Shown: positions 48,348-59,486 of the stretch, one piece after another
Numbering within the stretch: position 1 is the stretch's first letter
Layout: each line of letters starts with the position of its first letter
NCBI GenBank assembly: GCA_025024175.1
Contig: QCXZ01000041.1
Coordinates: forward strand, 16,425,786 to 16,489,785
Direction of reading: 5' to 3'
Length of the DNA: 64,000 nucleotides
From: Rhyzopertha dominica
Taxonomy: Eukaryota; Arthropoda; Insecta; Coleoptera; Bostrichidae
The notes under the pieces: generated by a model
What the model was told of the DNA's origin: nothing
The model's database searches: none
Seen by the model: only the letters and a program-made list of their open reading frames with translations
Program-made: the position numbers and the translations under genes

Positions 48348-49233
48348 CAGTGGCGGCTGGTCAATAAGTGCCAACGTGCCATGACACTACCAGCAAAACT
48401 AGAAAAATATTTTTTAACAATCAAAAATTAAATTATAATGAACTCAAAGTGGTTGAATTTGTGGGAACACCGGCGGAACTGCGGAACGCACCCACTCATA
48501 AACGGTTACCGCTTGCGCTCAGCACCGGCATTACATCCAACTTCACGTTCGTGCCAGCTCCGAATTGGCATGGCATCACAGCAGCTTTTGGCTCTACGCG
48601 GGGAGCAAGAGGATGCGAGGAGTATGCTGGTTAAAGTGGACGTTCGTGCCAGTGAGTCGATTGGCACGGATCAGTGTTGCCACCTGACCTGACTTTAATC
48701 ATCGTACCAACCCCGCAAAAATTATCGTATATAAGAAAATATTATCCTACACACAATATAATAAAAAGTTGTATAATTTAACATTCTTTATTTAAACTTA
48801 CTCAGTTATAAAGGTCGAGAAGTCAGCACATGTGGTTATGAGGTTAGCGAGCGGGAAACATGTCAGAGAAATCAGTTTAATTTTGACATTTGACTTGAAT
48901 GTAGGCTGAGAAACAATTCCTAAATAATATTGACAATTTTAATAAGCGAGTGACTGACAATTTTGCAAGCAGAAAAGAGCGCCGAATGGATTTTGTCTAT
49001 CAGGCAATATAAAAACTACACAGTGACTTAAGACACATAATTGACGAATGCGTTGACAATGCAGTGTAGGTTTCTAACGTGGTACCTAACTTGTTTTGGA
49101 TGAAAACGTGTGATACAAAAATGATAGGTGAATTACGTACATGTTGTATAAGTTGGATATTTTAAACTACCATGTTAGAATTTATATCTTTAGTTTTGGC
49201 ACTACCTTGCAATACAGTCACGAGCCGCCACTG
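48348..49233. mobile_element. Non-autonomous hAT element, 886 bp, 8-bp target duplication
   Basis: Ends CAGTGGCGGCTGGT and (opposite strand) CAGTGGCGGCTCG are flanked by identical 8-bp repeats CAAAATAG at 48340-48347 and 49234-49241. An 8-bp duplication and a CAG...CTG terminus are diagnostic for hAT. The left third is GC-rich, with GTTCGTGCCAG occurring twice (about 48548 and 48643) and GATTGGCAC nearby. Two overlapping plus-strand frames of 84-88 codons show no transposase motif, so mobility would need a transposase in trans. Confidence 0.9.
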
Positions 49234-49241
49234 CAAAATAG

Positions 49242-49735
49242 CACAATAAAAATGACCTACGATTAAAAAAGAATAAATTAACAAGGGCGTCGGATGAAAT
49301 TGCCTCTCTACATCCGTTTATAAAGAAGAAAAACAATAAAATCACAGTTTATAGTCATCAAAGAATTCATTTGAACGATTCAGGTCTCCAGAGTGCTTTT
49401 GACAGCACGCTACAGCACGCTTGTCCTGCTTAGTCTGCTCTTCTGGCCCTCATTAACGTATGCCCAAACAAGTTATTGTTGTTTAGACATTTGTCTAGTT
49501 AACTTAAATAATTAAGCTAACAAGGTATAATAATAATAATATTAATAAAATACAAAATAATATTGATATTTGGTGCGTTTTGAGGAGTACTGATAATGAA
49601 CACCGTTAAAAACTAAATATTTCAATATTTCTGTTTACCTACGCAATGCCGTTCTCTACGACTGACTTTCAATGCAGAATATTACATAGTCTACGCTTAG
49701 ATAATCTACATATCATATTTTACGCGCCCATCACT
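49242..49735. other. Unassigned stretch
   Basis: A local ACAGCACGCT direct repeat lies near 49403-49422. Nothing else is supported. Confidence 0.3.
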
Positions 49736-49910
49736 GGTGATTAACCAGACCCCATGGTTAACACGCACAGTCATCAATCAGTTATCATGGAAACGGTTCT
49801 TTTTAATAAGCAGTGTTCTTCATTGATGCTGCCCTTGGCAACGGCTGGTTAACCGCGTGTAACCAGGGGGTCTGGTTAACCACGCTTTGTGCAACTGGGC
49901 CCTAGTGGTT
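49736..49910. repeat. Palindromic repeat (family E) with GTTAACCAGACCCC arms
   Basis: The left arm (49736-49767, GATTAACCAGACCCCATGGT, TAACACGC) and right arm (about 49855-49884, the reverse complement, reading GTTAACCAGACCCCCTGGTT) form a long stem. The right side extends to a GGGCCCAGTTGCACAAAG outer end (minus strand) that recurs at 47631. It is probably a MITE; no target duplication was resolved. Confidence 0.6.
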
Positions 49911-50446
49911 TCAGGTTTTCACACCCACTTACCTGCTTACAAAATGGGTGGCCAATGAATTTAGTAGCTTACCTATGCCTCCAATAAATTTTTCAAATAA
50001 AAATTTCTAGTTTTTATGACAAAATTAAGAACATTAAACTTAAAGAGGATGAGTTATTTCCTATTATAGCCATAGGTGTATCGTTAAAAATTTTCAGGCA
50101 CTGCCGGATACTAACAACATTGAAAAAATAAAAATTCTAGAATATATTAAAATGACCCTTTTATGATTTTTTTCTGATTAACAAAGTGTTTTTATAACAA
50201 CACAAATGGGCTGCCATGGGGCAGTCTCCCCCCTGTAAAGCAAATTTATTTAAGGGCCGATCTGAAACAGGTTTTAAAAATGTAAACCAATATTTCTCTC
50301 ATATATGGTTGCGTTCCGTCGATGACCTTATTGCCATTCTTGGCACGTAAAAATTTAACACTGATTGTCTTGACCACCCATATTAAACCACAGATTCTTT
50401 AAAATTCCTTTTATTGCAGGATTACCAAAGGATTACAAGTAGTGCT
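49911..50446. other. Unassigned stretch
   Basis: No supported gene or repeat. Confidence 0.3.
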
Positions 50447-50454
50447 GTCAACAG

Positions 50455-51608
50455 CAGGGTTGGCATGATTAAAACAAAATGTTTAAAACACAATGTTTTA
50501 AACTTGTTTAAAACAACGCTTCTGTTTAAAACCTTGTTTTAAACAAATGTTTAAATAATTTGTTTTAAGCAGTGTTTTTTTTACTAATGTTTTAAACGGT
50601 GTTTTTTAACTAATATTGTATGTGATTCATTAATTATTACTATTAGGCTCGTTTACCCTCCACAAATAGATAAACAGGATTATTAGTAATGACATATCTT
50701 CTACATAATGTCACCTTACATTTGCATAAAAATGAATTAAATTCAAAACCAGGCCCAGTTTTTTATCGATACAACAGTTATAGAAATTAATAATAAACTT
50801 AAAATTTTTCTGTAGCTATAAATTACAAACATTTTAAAACAACATATAAAAATTTTAACCTTATCATAACATAAAAATCTGTATTTCTGGTCCAATACAA
50901 CAAAACAATAAATAAGACGTTCATTCAACACTTACAAGATAATTATATATTTAGCAAAATAGAATAAATAGTTATCAGAACTTGGGAATATAAAAAACAA
51001 TAAACAAGAAATAAAATATTTTTACTAGTGCAAGCATATCTTTTTTGCACTTCTTGCATCGAGCTCGCATTGTACTATTTTGCACCTTAATTTTGTCGAA
51101 GTAATTCCACCCTGCATTATTTCTCCTACTGGTCATTGTAATTGTTGAACTTTAAACTTTAAACATACAAGGTCGGTTCCTATTCTCTTTGTTAAAGTTG
51201 ATATTAGCTAAAATCCACCCAGTAACCAGTATGTGATTGGTCTGGATTTTAAGAACAGAGTTGATTTTCGCTTAAAATAGAAAAGAAAAACCGGCTCATA
51301 ATAACTAAAATTGTCGCGTAAACGCCGTACGCATCGAATACAAATGACAAATGTCAACGGGCAATCGTAGTCACCTAGGGATTTTTAGACAACTGCTACG
51401 CTTTGAGTCATCTACTCGTATTTATTTTCACTAATACGCATAGTAATTTGCATGAGAGTGCATGTTTAAAACAGTGTTTAAAACGTTTTAAACATGTTTT
51501 TAACTAAGTAAGAAAAAAACATGTTTAAAACAATTTAAACATGATTAATTAAAAAAAAACTGTTTGTTTTGTTTAATTTAAAAAAAAACATGTTTTTTGC
51601 CAACCCTG
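50455..51608 (-). mobile_element. hAT element, 1154 bp, with transposase first exon and 8-bp target duplication
   Basis: The 11-bp inverted termini CAGGGTTGGCA...TGCCAACCCTG are flanked by exact 8-bp repeats GTCAACAG (50447-50454 and 51609-51616), diagnostic for hAT. Both subterminal regions (50465-50610 and 51455-51600) are packed with GTTTAAA/TTTAAAC words in both orientations, the kind of subterminal array bound by hAT transposases. Between them the minus strand keeps a BED-finger exon (50975-51136). The catalytic RNase H-like domain is absent. The exactness of the duplication suggests a fairly recent insertion. Confidence 0.92.
50975..51136 (-). pseudogene. hAT transposase N-terminal BED zinc finger fragment
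   Basis: A 53-codon minus-strand frame starts at ATG (51136) and ends at TGA (50975). It reads MTSRRNNAGWNYFDKIK and then RARCKKCKKDMLALVK before turning into low-complexity hydrophobic codons. W-x-Y-F with a following C-x2-C is the first half of a BED finger, the DNA-binding domain at the start of many hAT transposases. The paired H-x-(3-5)-H/C half is missing. The switch falls at CTA|GTAAAA, a plausible exon donor, so the rest of the finger and the catalytic domain were probably on a deleted second exon. DNA-end binding is the expected role of the parent protein; this fragment alone should be inactive. Confidence 0.7.
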
Positions 51609-51644
51609 GTCAACAGTGATCGCCTTATCCGGTTTGGGGGTTAC

Positions 51645-51850
51645 AACGAATTTAACTGGTTATGAAAAATAACCGGTTTTCATAAAAATGATCAAACTGT
51701 CGGGTAACCGGTTGACCGGTTTACCTTAACCGCTTACTTTAATCAGTTAACCGGTTAAAATTAACCGGTTAAACGCGGTAATGCTGTTAACTGATTTGCA
51801 TTGACCGGTTAACCAGTTTAATGTTAATCTGTTAATAGTCTTCCCCTTAG
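51645..51850. repeat. Cluster of AACCGGTT palindromes
   Basis: About a dozen complete or near copies of AACCGGTT / GGTTAACCGGTT lie within 200 bp, for example AATAACCGGTTTTCAT, GGTAACCGGTTGACCGGTTT, CAGTTAACCGGTTAAAATTA and ATTGACCGGTTAACCAGTTT. The spacing is irregular, so it is not a simple tandem array. The cluster begins just outside the hAT target duplication. It resembles a subterminal binding-site array of another DNA transposon, but I could not find ends. Confidence 0.6.
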
Positions 51851-52297
51851 TCGGCTAATAGATATTTTTACAAGGCATCTTGAATGTCGTTTTAACCCAA
51901 TAATAATATCAGGAATATTTCAAAAAACCCGATGGATAATCAGGTATTTATAAAATACAGTGTATTAGCTGCAATCTTAAATAAATTGAACAGGAGTTGA
52001 ATTTAAAGAGCATATAACTCATTTTAGATTTAGGAGGTATAATAAATCAATTAGCGTTCAAGTTATCAAAGACACAGCTTACCCCATAACTTCTAAAAGC
52101 CTAAAACTAGGAAAACCAGTTTCTAACTCCACGGAACTCACTACGCTTAGAAGGATCTTTACTCAAAGAAATAAGGAAACTAATGAATTTACATTTACGT
52201 CTGATCCGAGGATCCGCATTATTTGAACTAATCTGCTAGGAGGTTCAATCAAGCGTAAAATTCACAAAGTATAGATAATATTTTTTCGATCCCAACC
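51851..52297. other. Unassigned stretch
   Basis: No supported feature. Confidence 0.3.
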
Positions 52298-52440
52298 CAC
52301 TTTCACTGAGAATTTGGCCAGGAGAATATTCCCTGGTTAATTTAAAGCAAGGAATTCAATAAGACTCTTATTTGACTTGTACTGAAGATGGCAGCTTAGC
52401 GGCCGAAATGGGTATTTGAATTTTCGAGATGATTGCGGTG
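52298..52440 (+). repeat. Dispersed repeat family D, copy 2, with CTGAAGA...GAAA motif
   Basis: It matches the minus strand of 46955-47130: CACTGAGAATTTGGCCAGGA, GAATATT, GGTTAATTTA, CTGAAGATGGCAGCTTAGCG, GCCGAAATGGGTATTTGAAT, and GATTGCGGTGAGAG. In this copy the segment between CTGAAGA and GAAA can pair as GGC with GCC. Confidence 0.55.
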
Positions 52441-52537
52441 AGAGTTTTTCATTTATCGGTTAATTAAGATCAAACCACACTGAGCTTGTTTTTATTTGAA
52501 ATGCTTGTTCAAGGTGTCCCATTTTCGTTGTAATACC

Positions 52538-54110
52538 ATTAATAATAATTTATTTATTTATTTAAACATATTATTGGGCGAAGTCTAGCGTAGCTATTCC
52601 ACTCAACTCAAAAAATATAAACTTAGTTCAATATGAGAAATAAACAAACCAAAAACATAGACAACTATAGTACCATGCTTTGACTATAATTACGAGCTAA
52701 TGACTTAACCTATACATCATTTGTTTTTTGAAACTTTCTACAGAGCATATTTTAGTAAACAAATCATAGTGTTCATTAAAATTTTATAGCATTATAAGTA
52801 AAAGACCGCCTGTATAGGGAGGTTCGGAAGCTACGCATTGATAAATGGTGGACATATCTAAGAGATAAATCAGTGCAATGCAAGCTGCGATGACTATGAA
52901 ACTTATCACGCAAGTATTTTAGCGAAGAGGATCGAAAGACGCGAAACAAGAAAGTTGCAAGGTGGTAATGATATAGTTGATCAATTTTTAACCATTTAAG
53001 CTCCTGTATGCACTTACTCATATGAGCATACTTTTTTAGTCCGAATATAAATCTGCAGCAGTTATTCTGCACCTTCTGAAGCCTGTATTTATTAACGGAC
53101 AAGGAAAGTATACCATAAAACAATAAAGTAAGTGAGGGATTACCAGAGATTTTCATAATTTTTTTCTAAGTTTAAAGTTGAGAATAAGATGATTAGAGTA
53201 CAAAGAGCTTTAAAGCAACATAACATTTTTTAATAACAGAAGACACGTGATTTTGAAAACGAAGGTCATTATCTATACTTAAACCAGGCAGTTGATTATG
53301 GTCCACATGTACTTTAATATCATCTCTCACAAAAAATTTTTGTTAGGATTGCGATGCGAAGTATACTACAGAACACTTATTGCTGTTCAACTTTAAGTTA
53401 GTGTTACTAGAACATTCACTAATGTTGCCTAGGTCCTCATTCATTTCTAAGCATGCCCTCCCTATGTTCTGTGGCTCGAAATGGTGTAAAAGGTAAGTAT
53501 TGTCAGCGTATGTCACGCAAGTTGAAAATTTGGGTTTCGAGAGTAAATCAGCGGTGTAAATTAAAAACATAATTGGTCCCAGGATAGATCCTTGAGGAAC
53601 TCCCGACGTCACTTTGCCGACATCAGACATTTCACCACCCAGCAAGACTCGCTGGCACCTATTGAACAAATAAGATCGGAAGAAATTAACAGAAACCTCA
53701 TCAAAACCGTAGTAAGTCAATTTACTACAAAGCAACACATGATCCAGTGTATCAAAAGCTTTCGAAAAATCCAATGAGACCAAAAGACTTGCCTTGCCGG
53801 CATCGAGGGATCTAATGCACTCGTCCACCAAATTAGTCAACGCAATTCCTGACTGGTTTTCGGGTATAATTTTAGCTTTACAAACAATCATATATTTGTT
53901 TATGAAGAAACTTTTCACATACCTTAGACAACACAGGCAAGCTGCTGATTGGTCTCAAATCGGATACAGATTTAGTTTCATCAGTTTTAGGTAAAGGTGG
54001 TATTAAAGCGAGCTTCCATTCATCGGGATAATAACAGTACTCGAAACAACAATTGAAATGTGAGCAACATAGTTGCAAATAACAGGGCAACCAAATTTCA
54101 ATTAATACTA
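52538..54110 (-). mobile_element. 5'-truncated minus-strand LINE with A/T-rich tail
   Basis: The coding remains read on the minus strand from about 54110 down to 52776. A short non-coding 3' end follows, and then the tail TTAAATAAATAAATAAATTA with ATT units (52538-52566 on the plus strand). The 5' end is cut inside the finger domain, as for a typical incomplete LINE copy. The sequence just beyond the tail, AGGTGTCCCATTTTCGTTG (52512-52530), also occurs in inverse orientation at 54517-54535 outside the other end. Confidence 0.8.
52776..54090 (-). pseudogene. LINE reverse transcriptase (CR1/Jockey-like), catalytic YADD changed to YADN
   Basis: Three overlapping frame segments in order. 54090-53878: DEWKLALIPPLPK and LRPISSLPVLSKVCEKF, the finger region. 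53918-53343: IPENQSGI, LVSLDFSKAFDTLDHVLL, GVPQGSILGPIMFLIY and TYADNTYLLHH. After a non-aligned gap (around 53340-53160) with further RT-thumb-like remains, 53156-52776 carries LQKVQNNCCRFIFGL, the usual LINE C-terminal segment. The catalytic box reads YADN where active enzymes have YADD, and frames are interrupted, so the enzyme is dead. The endonuclease domain is missing through 5' truncation. It is a different family from the LINE at 3.7-5.2 kb (DFSKAFD and PQGSILGP versus DLQKVFD and KQGCPIFP). Confidence 0.88.
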
Positions 54111-54134
54111 CTTATAGGATTGCGGTTTCGACAT

Positions 54135-54490
54135 TACATCTCCCATTTTTTGTGAGCAGGACTTTATCATCGCCACCTTTGTAATGTATTTTGTTTTGAC
54201 CCTCTAGCCTACTCTTGAATAAGCTTACATCTCTTAAGTCCTCAATATCTTGCTTAGGAAAGTTGATGTAAAAAAACCATTTTTGATATAAGCTTTTTGG
54301 AGATATAACAAAAACTTTTTAATGGAAATACTCGAAAAGACCTGTTCTTTATGATTAAGAAAATATGTACATTGTTAGACTTATTTCTAATAATACTGGT
54401 TTTAAATAAATAATAATCAGATTTTATGTTTACATCCAAGAGGGCATGGAACAAGTGAATGCACAATATTGTAATATTATAGTAGTGTAA
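54135..54490 (+). repeat. Dispersed repeat family C, copy 2
   Basis: This is the partner of 35745-36165 (shared CATCGCCA, CTTGAATAA, TTTTGGAGATATAACA and TGTACATTGTTAGACTTA blocks in the same order). It borders the 5'-truncated LINE directly. Confidence 0.55.
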
Positions 54491-54539
54491 TAGTTACCGA
54501 GATACCCTGCAATAACAACGAAAGTGAGACACCCTATAC

Positions 54540-56373
54540 ATATATGTTTCGAACAAATCTACCCTGATCATAATAACTGAGCTGATACAATGGAGGATCA
54601 GTTTTGTTGGTAGTTTCTGGTTCTTTTCAGCGACATTTCAAAATTCGTCAAAAGCTTCCATCTCTATCAAATTAAGGGTGCAAAATATGGTTTGCTAGAT
54701 AAGAAGTTTGGTAGTCCATATAAATGTACAATAACAGCAGAAAAATGGAAACCTCCAGACCCTCAGCTCTTACAGAAAAGGGCATTTTAGCGCCTCCCTG
54801 CACACTCAATTGCATCTAACGGCCAGCTTAGATTACATTGGGGTCCCAGCGCCCTATTCACGGAGTTCGTCGTATGAATGAACCTCGTCTCTCTGGCGTT
54901 TATCTGGCTATAATGCAGAGACCAGTCATAGCCGAAGTGTCATGTCGCTTTGTCCATGGAGACAGTGAATACCACTGGACGTTCCGCTCCGTATCTGAAC
55001 GGATTCGATGAATGGAAACCGCGGCGTAATGCATTTAGGTCAACAGGGCATCTCTAACATGGCAGAAGCTTAGACTTCCTAACTGCGAGTCCTCTTGTTG
55101 CCGTTATCTGGCAGGGAGAGATATAGTTATAACGGTTATAGTCAAATGTTCCCCGCAGCTACGGATGCACGGAGGTGCTTCTATGGATATACGTTTTTCC
55201 AACATTTAGGGATAAATTTGGCTTTATACTTATATGGTTAAGCTTTTTTGCTTATCAGTTTTGAACAATTAAAGGATAGGTTACAAATACAAGGAAATTA
55301 AATTTCAGAAAACATCAAAAGCTTCAAGTCTAAATAAAGGAAACCATAAACCATAAAAATATAATAAAACTGACCTTCTGCAAAATATACACAAAAAAAT
55401 ATGTTTAGTGCGAGTTCAGCGATTTCTCTCTTGTCCTTAAATCATCCGTAGAAGTAATTAAGCAGAACTAACTACCATATTGTCATAAACTCAATCGTAG
55501 GTAGACTGTCAGAATTAAGATCCTACTTCATATTAACATGTATTATTAATGTGGATACATCTGGTCTTTTGTTTTGGGGTACATTCCATGAATTCTTCCC
55601 TACAGGCCATGCCATCTAGCGGTGCCAATAGGTACTATGAGCAACAACATTACGTAATGGAAGTAGAGCTCTGTATATACAGAGCCTCAGCACCTAATGA
55701 AGGATGCATAGAGTGTATGTAATTTTCATTAACATAGGAGTTCAAAAGCATGTTTGAAGAAACTTATCGGTAGCTTTATAAAATTTTCATTATATTTTAA
55801 TTTTAAATAAGTGATCATGCCAAAATAGTTCAAAGTTTAAAATGGCACCAATGAAACAATTTGTACACTTTTTTCAAATGCCAAAATATGTAAAACGTCG
55901 TAAAGAGTGAATAAAAGCAGTTTGTGATGCATATTCTANGCTGGTATTAGGCAAAACTTTGAGCAAGTTTGGGAAACATTACACAGAATCAGATATTTCG
56001 CGTTTTATGATATAAGGAAGGCAATTGACAAATTTATTTAACGAGTACAAATAATATTGACATAATGTTGAATAATATTAAAAAACAAGTTTTTATACAA
56101 TGCATTAGACGTATCCATGCTAAAACATCATATCAACGCGTCCAACTAACTCTATGTGTACATTGTAGGAAATTTGAACTATATGATTTACCTACATTAA
56201 AATTGCCCCTTTTTTACCGAAGACGAATGGAAAGATCCATCTTTGCTTAAACAAAGTTTGCCTTATCCAATGATAGACCTAAGAAGGCCAGCTTTCTCGA
56301 ACATGATTTAATTATAGGAGATTAGTTTACTATGACATACCACCCAGTTATCCTTCTATGATCTGAACATTAG
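54540..56373. other. Unassigned stretch with a GC-rich block and a hairpin
   Basis: A GC-rich segment at about 54830-55180 stands out from the AT-rich background but has no long frame on either strand and no motif I recognise. A short perfect hairpin GCTCTGTATATACAGAGC lies at about 55668-55685. An ambiguous base lies near 55940. Confidence 0.3.
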
Positions 56374-56375
56374 TA

Positions 56376-58412
56376 TAGGGTTCCTATAAATGATTCATGC
56401 ATCCAGGGGTTATGAAAATTATCGATTAAATCAATTTGTCGCCTCTCAGGAAAGTACACACAACTATTGCTTTGACGGATACTTGTCATCTGTAGATCGT
56501 TGAATTTTTTGATATATTTTATTATGAGAAAACGCATGGGTGTATATGCTATAGCGTTTTGTGGGATAATTAGCTTTAAGATTAGAGAAATCTCAGATAT
56601 CGAAGGTGTGTACGGTTTCGTATAACATTTAGGTTATGTATCGTAATTGGGTATTATCACTTTTGAATCTTGAAGTGCATATATATCGTATGCCATGTTA
56701 GAAAAAACAACAAAAATATTTGTAGGTAGAGAACTTTAAGNCTGAAATTTGAATCTTAGGAGTCACCGNCAAGANGCTTCTATCCAAGGTTATTCAACTC
56801 GTGACGTCAAGAGTCATGTAAACATTACCGAGGAGCGTGCTGTTTAATGGTGTAATATCTGTCTTGTATTAGAAAAGATTTTGTGTGGTTTTTATTGAAA
56901 GGACGGTGTAAGAGGTCGCACCAAAAAGTGATTTGTGTAGTTTTACAAGCATCTATTATGTATGGAAAACAAAACAAGTATTGTTTTATACATGGTTATA
57001 AAAGTACTTCAGTCAGTACAGCTAACAAAATTTTTGTAACCGTTCCTCGAGATTATCAACGTATGAAAAAGTTGTTTAAGGCCCCTAGACGTGATATGCC
57101 GAAATCGTAAAGTTTGTTTTTCTGTTGTGAAGATCATCTTAATTCTTACTGTAAGTTTTTACCATTCAGTTTCCATTTTGTTATAGCTTGAAGAGGATAT
57201 GAAAAATTATATGCGTTTTAAGCTGATAGAGGGAAATGTTATAATAAGGAACGACGTTGTTCCCTATATATTCGACTGTTAGCCAGACTGGAAACGAGCC
57301 GCAAGAGCCCCGAAAATAAATGGCAATTTATATTTATTCTGACATCTAAAATAAATGTCAAGATTAGGGTACATTTTTGATTCTTACGTTTTTATATTTA
57401 CAAATAGTATGTTTCCAACAACCCACTGTGATCAAATTATCAATGCTACGTTAATTTGAGAAAAAGTTCACTTATGCTCCTGCTTTTACGTTCCTCATCT
57501 CCGCCGCGTTGAACCGCTCTTCGCTATATACCAATTCCATAACAATGAACATGTCTTCAAAAGTCATAACTCATAAGTATTTCACTTTTTCTTGGAGTAT
57601 TTTAATTCGCTTGTCACAAAATGAACGCAAACAACAAACTGATAAATTGACGGGCTGAGGCTGACGCGTGACGCGCTGACCCCAGATGTAAACAAACGGC
57701 CATTTACAAGACACCTGACGTCACGACCAATATCTCTGCATTTTAGCGGTTCCTTTAAATATTCACATTTTTAATATTAAAAATGCACCTTACTTTCGAA
57801 TTTATAAGCTGTCAGAGCTGTTTTGTGGATTAGATGCTACATATTAATATGCAATTTAATAAAATATAAATGCATGGCAAATACCCAATTGTGAGGTTGA
57901 CTCTACAGTAAGCCTATTAAATTGTACTGTGATTATAGTTCATCACATTTTTTAGTTCGGCTAAGTGGCAGTGACATTAGTTGCACTACCAAGGTAGGTA
58001 CAGGGTATTTTACGGAGAACTTTTCTAGCCTAGAAAATGTGAACAGTTAAAATTGTGTGTAAANGTGCAAACATTAACAGGAAAAAAGACTGAGACGTGG
58101 GCTTTCAAATGTATAAAACCATGTCTGAAAGTCGGTGACGAACGTAGATGTGTATATTAAAGTAATNNTGTACAGCTTCGCACAGGCAAATTATTTTATT
58201 ACTTACCTTTGAAAGGTAAATATAGCCGCAAATTGTTGGAAAATCTTTATAAAACCATCAATTTCGTGGCTATAACTTTATCCGCAACCTTCAGTACAGT
58301 ATATCACAGTTGACAGTATATTCTATATTGTGCTTATTATAGTTTGACACAAAGAATTAAAAAATCAACGCCGCCCTCGTTGAATGAATCATTTATAGAA
58401 ATATATATATGT
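56376..58412 (+). mobile_element. THAP-element family, copy 3 (~2 kb, with transposase remnant)
   Basis: The left terminus TAGGGTTCCTATAAATGATT follows TA (56374-56375). The right terminus is worn after GAATGAATCATTTATAGAAA (to about 58412). It contains all blocks of copies 1 and 2 plus about 1.2 kb of extra middle that holds a THAP-domain coding fragment. It is thus the longest member of a series of 363 bp, about 863 bp and about 2 kb, and links the short copies to a protein-coding parent. TA target duplication and CAGGGTTTCTATAAATGATT termini define the family. Confidence 0.8.
56958..57340 (+). pseudogene. THAP-domain transposase-like protein, N-terminal fragment
   Basis: From ATG at 56958 the frame reads KYCFIHGYKSTSV, KIFVTVPRDYQRMKKLFKAP and RRDMPKS; after a TAA it resumes with FFCCEDHLN. 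This is the C2CH THAP zinc finger: first C kept, second C replaced by Y, then the C-x2-H (CEDH) pair and the VP and conserved W/F positions in place. A 36-bp gap with GTAAGT...TTATAG ends (57151-57186) looks like a small intron. The next segment reads LEEDMKNYMRFKLIEG and VVPYIFDC, the usual continuation in insect THAP proteins. The phase across the intron is off by one base, and further stops follow. THAP fingers bind DNA and head P-type and other transposases; the catalytic domain is absent. Dead copy. Confidence 0.75.
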
Positions 58413-59482
58413 AAGTAAATATAACTTATACATCCTCTAGTGAAACACACGTTTTTCTGAGAAAAAATAGTTACATTCTGTTTATTATAGCCATTTAAAC
58501 ACAGACTTCATATTAAAAGCTTTAATTGCTTTGCAGTTTTCTTCGAAAATTTGGTAGGTACATTGGTATTCATTGTTTTTATTAATTATATGCGTGAATT
58601 CATCTACAACAATAAAAGCGTTGGTTTCCAGTTCTACATAATATAATTTGCAGATAATAAGTAAAGCGCAGCCTTTTAAAGCAGAATGATTTTGTCTTTT
58701 AAAGAGCTTACCTACTAACGCTTTTAAAATCTACATCAAAACAGTAAGAGAGACAGATTATATGTTTTTATGTGCAGCAAAGTAACAAACACATGTTCAA
58801 CATATTTAGGCTTAAAAATAATGCCTGCTACATAAATCTCCAGCTACCGTTCTTCAAAAGCTTACATGATCTAGCTTTAAATAACTATCTTGGAGGTCAT
58901 CGTATTTTCATCATTCCGATGCCCTAAATATGAAAACGTTGAACCTGGTAAGAACACACGCCTTTGAAATGGGAAATTGTAAATAAATCGATTTACTGTG
59001 CTTTACTCCTGGTTGGGATAAGAAGTAAATTGGATAGCAAGATAAAAGTGGCGCGAAATACCGCGGTACTGTTATTAATTTTTAAGCATGCCGCCACTTC
59101 ATGTTCATCTATTTCGGTCGTGTACACACCTGCTTTCACTGACTTATCAGTGCATCGTATAACCCGTGCCTGTTGTGTTTTCAAGGATTATTATTTTTCA
59201 AGATATTGTAATCGACAACTAATAGGTGCAGAGCTTATTCGTATACTGAGCACAGTACTGTAGTAGAACAAAAACTAATACCTATCTTAAGTAGCAGCTG
59301 CCATATCAGTGGTTATTAAGTCTATAGTCTGGCAGCTATATTCAACTTTATTCACAAATACAGTCAACGCGCTTTTATTTATTTTGGAGCATGTGATAAA
59401 TCTAAACCGGCCTTGATCCGAATTCTATGTGAGTGTTTGCTTGATATTTAATGAAGCTCTTTTTGGATGGCGTCGACATTAT
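58413..59482. other. Unassigned stretch
   Basis: The frame at 58964-59263 has an antisense shadow and no recognisable family. Nothing else is supported. Confidence 0.3.
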
Positions 59483-59486
59483 ATAG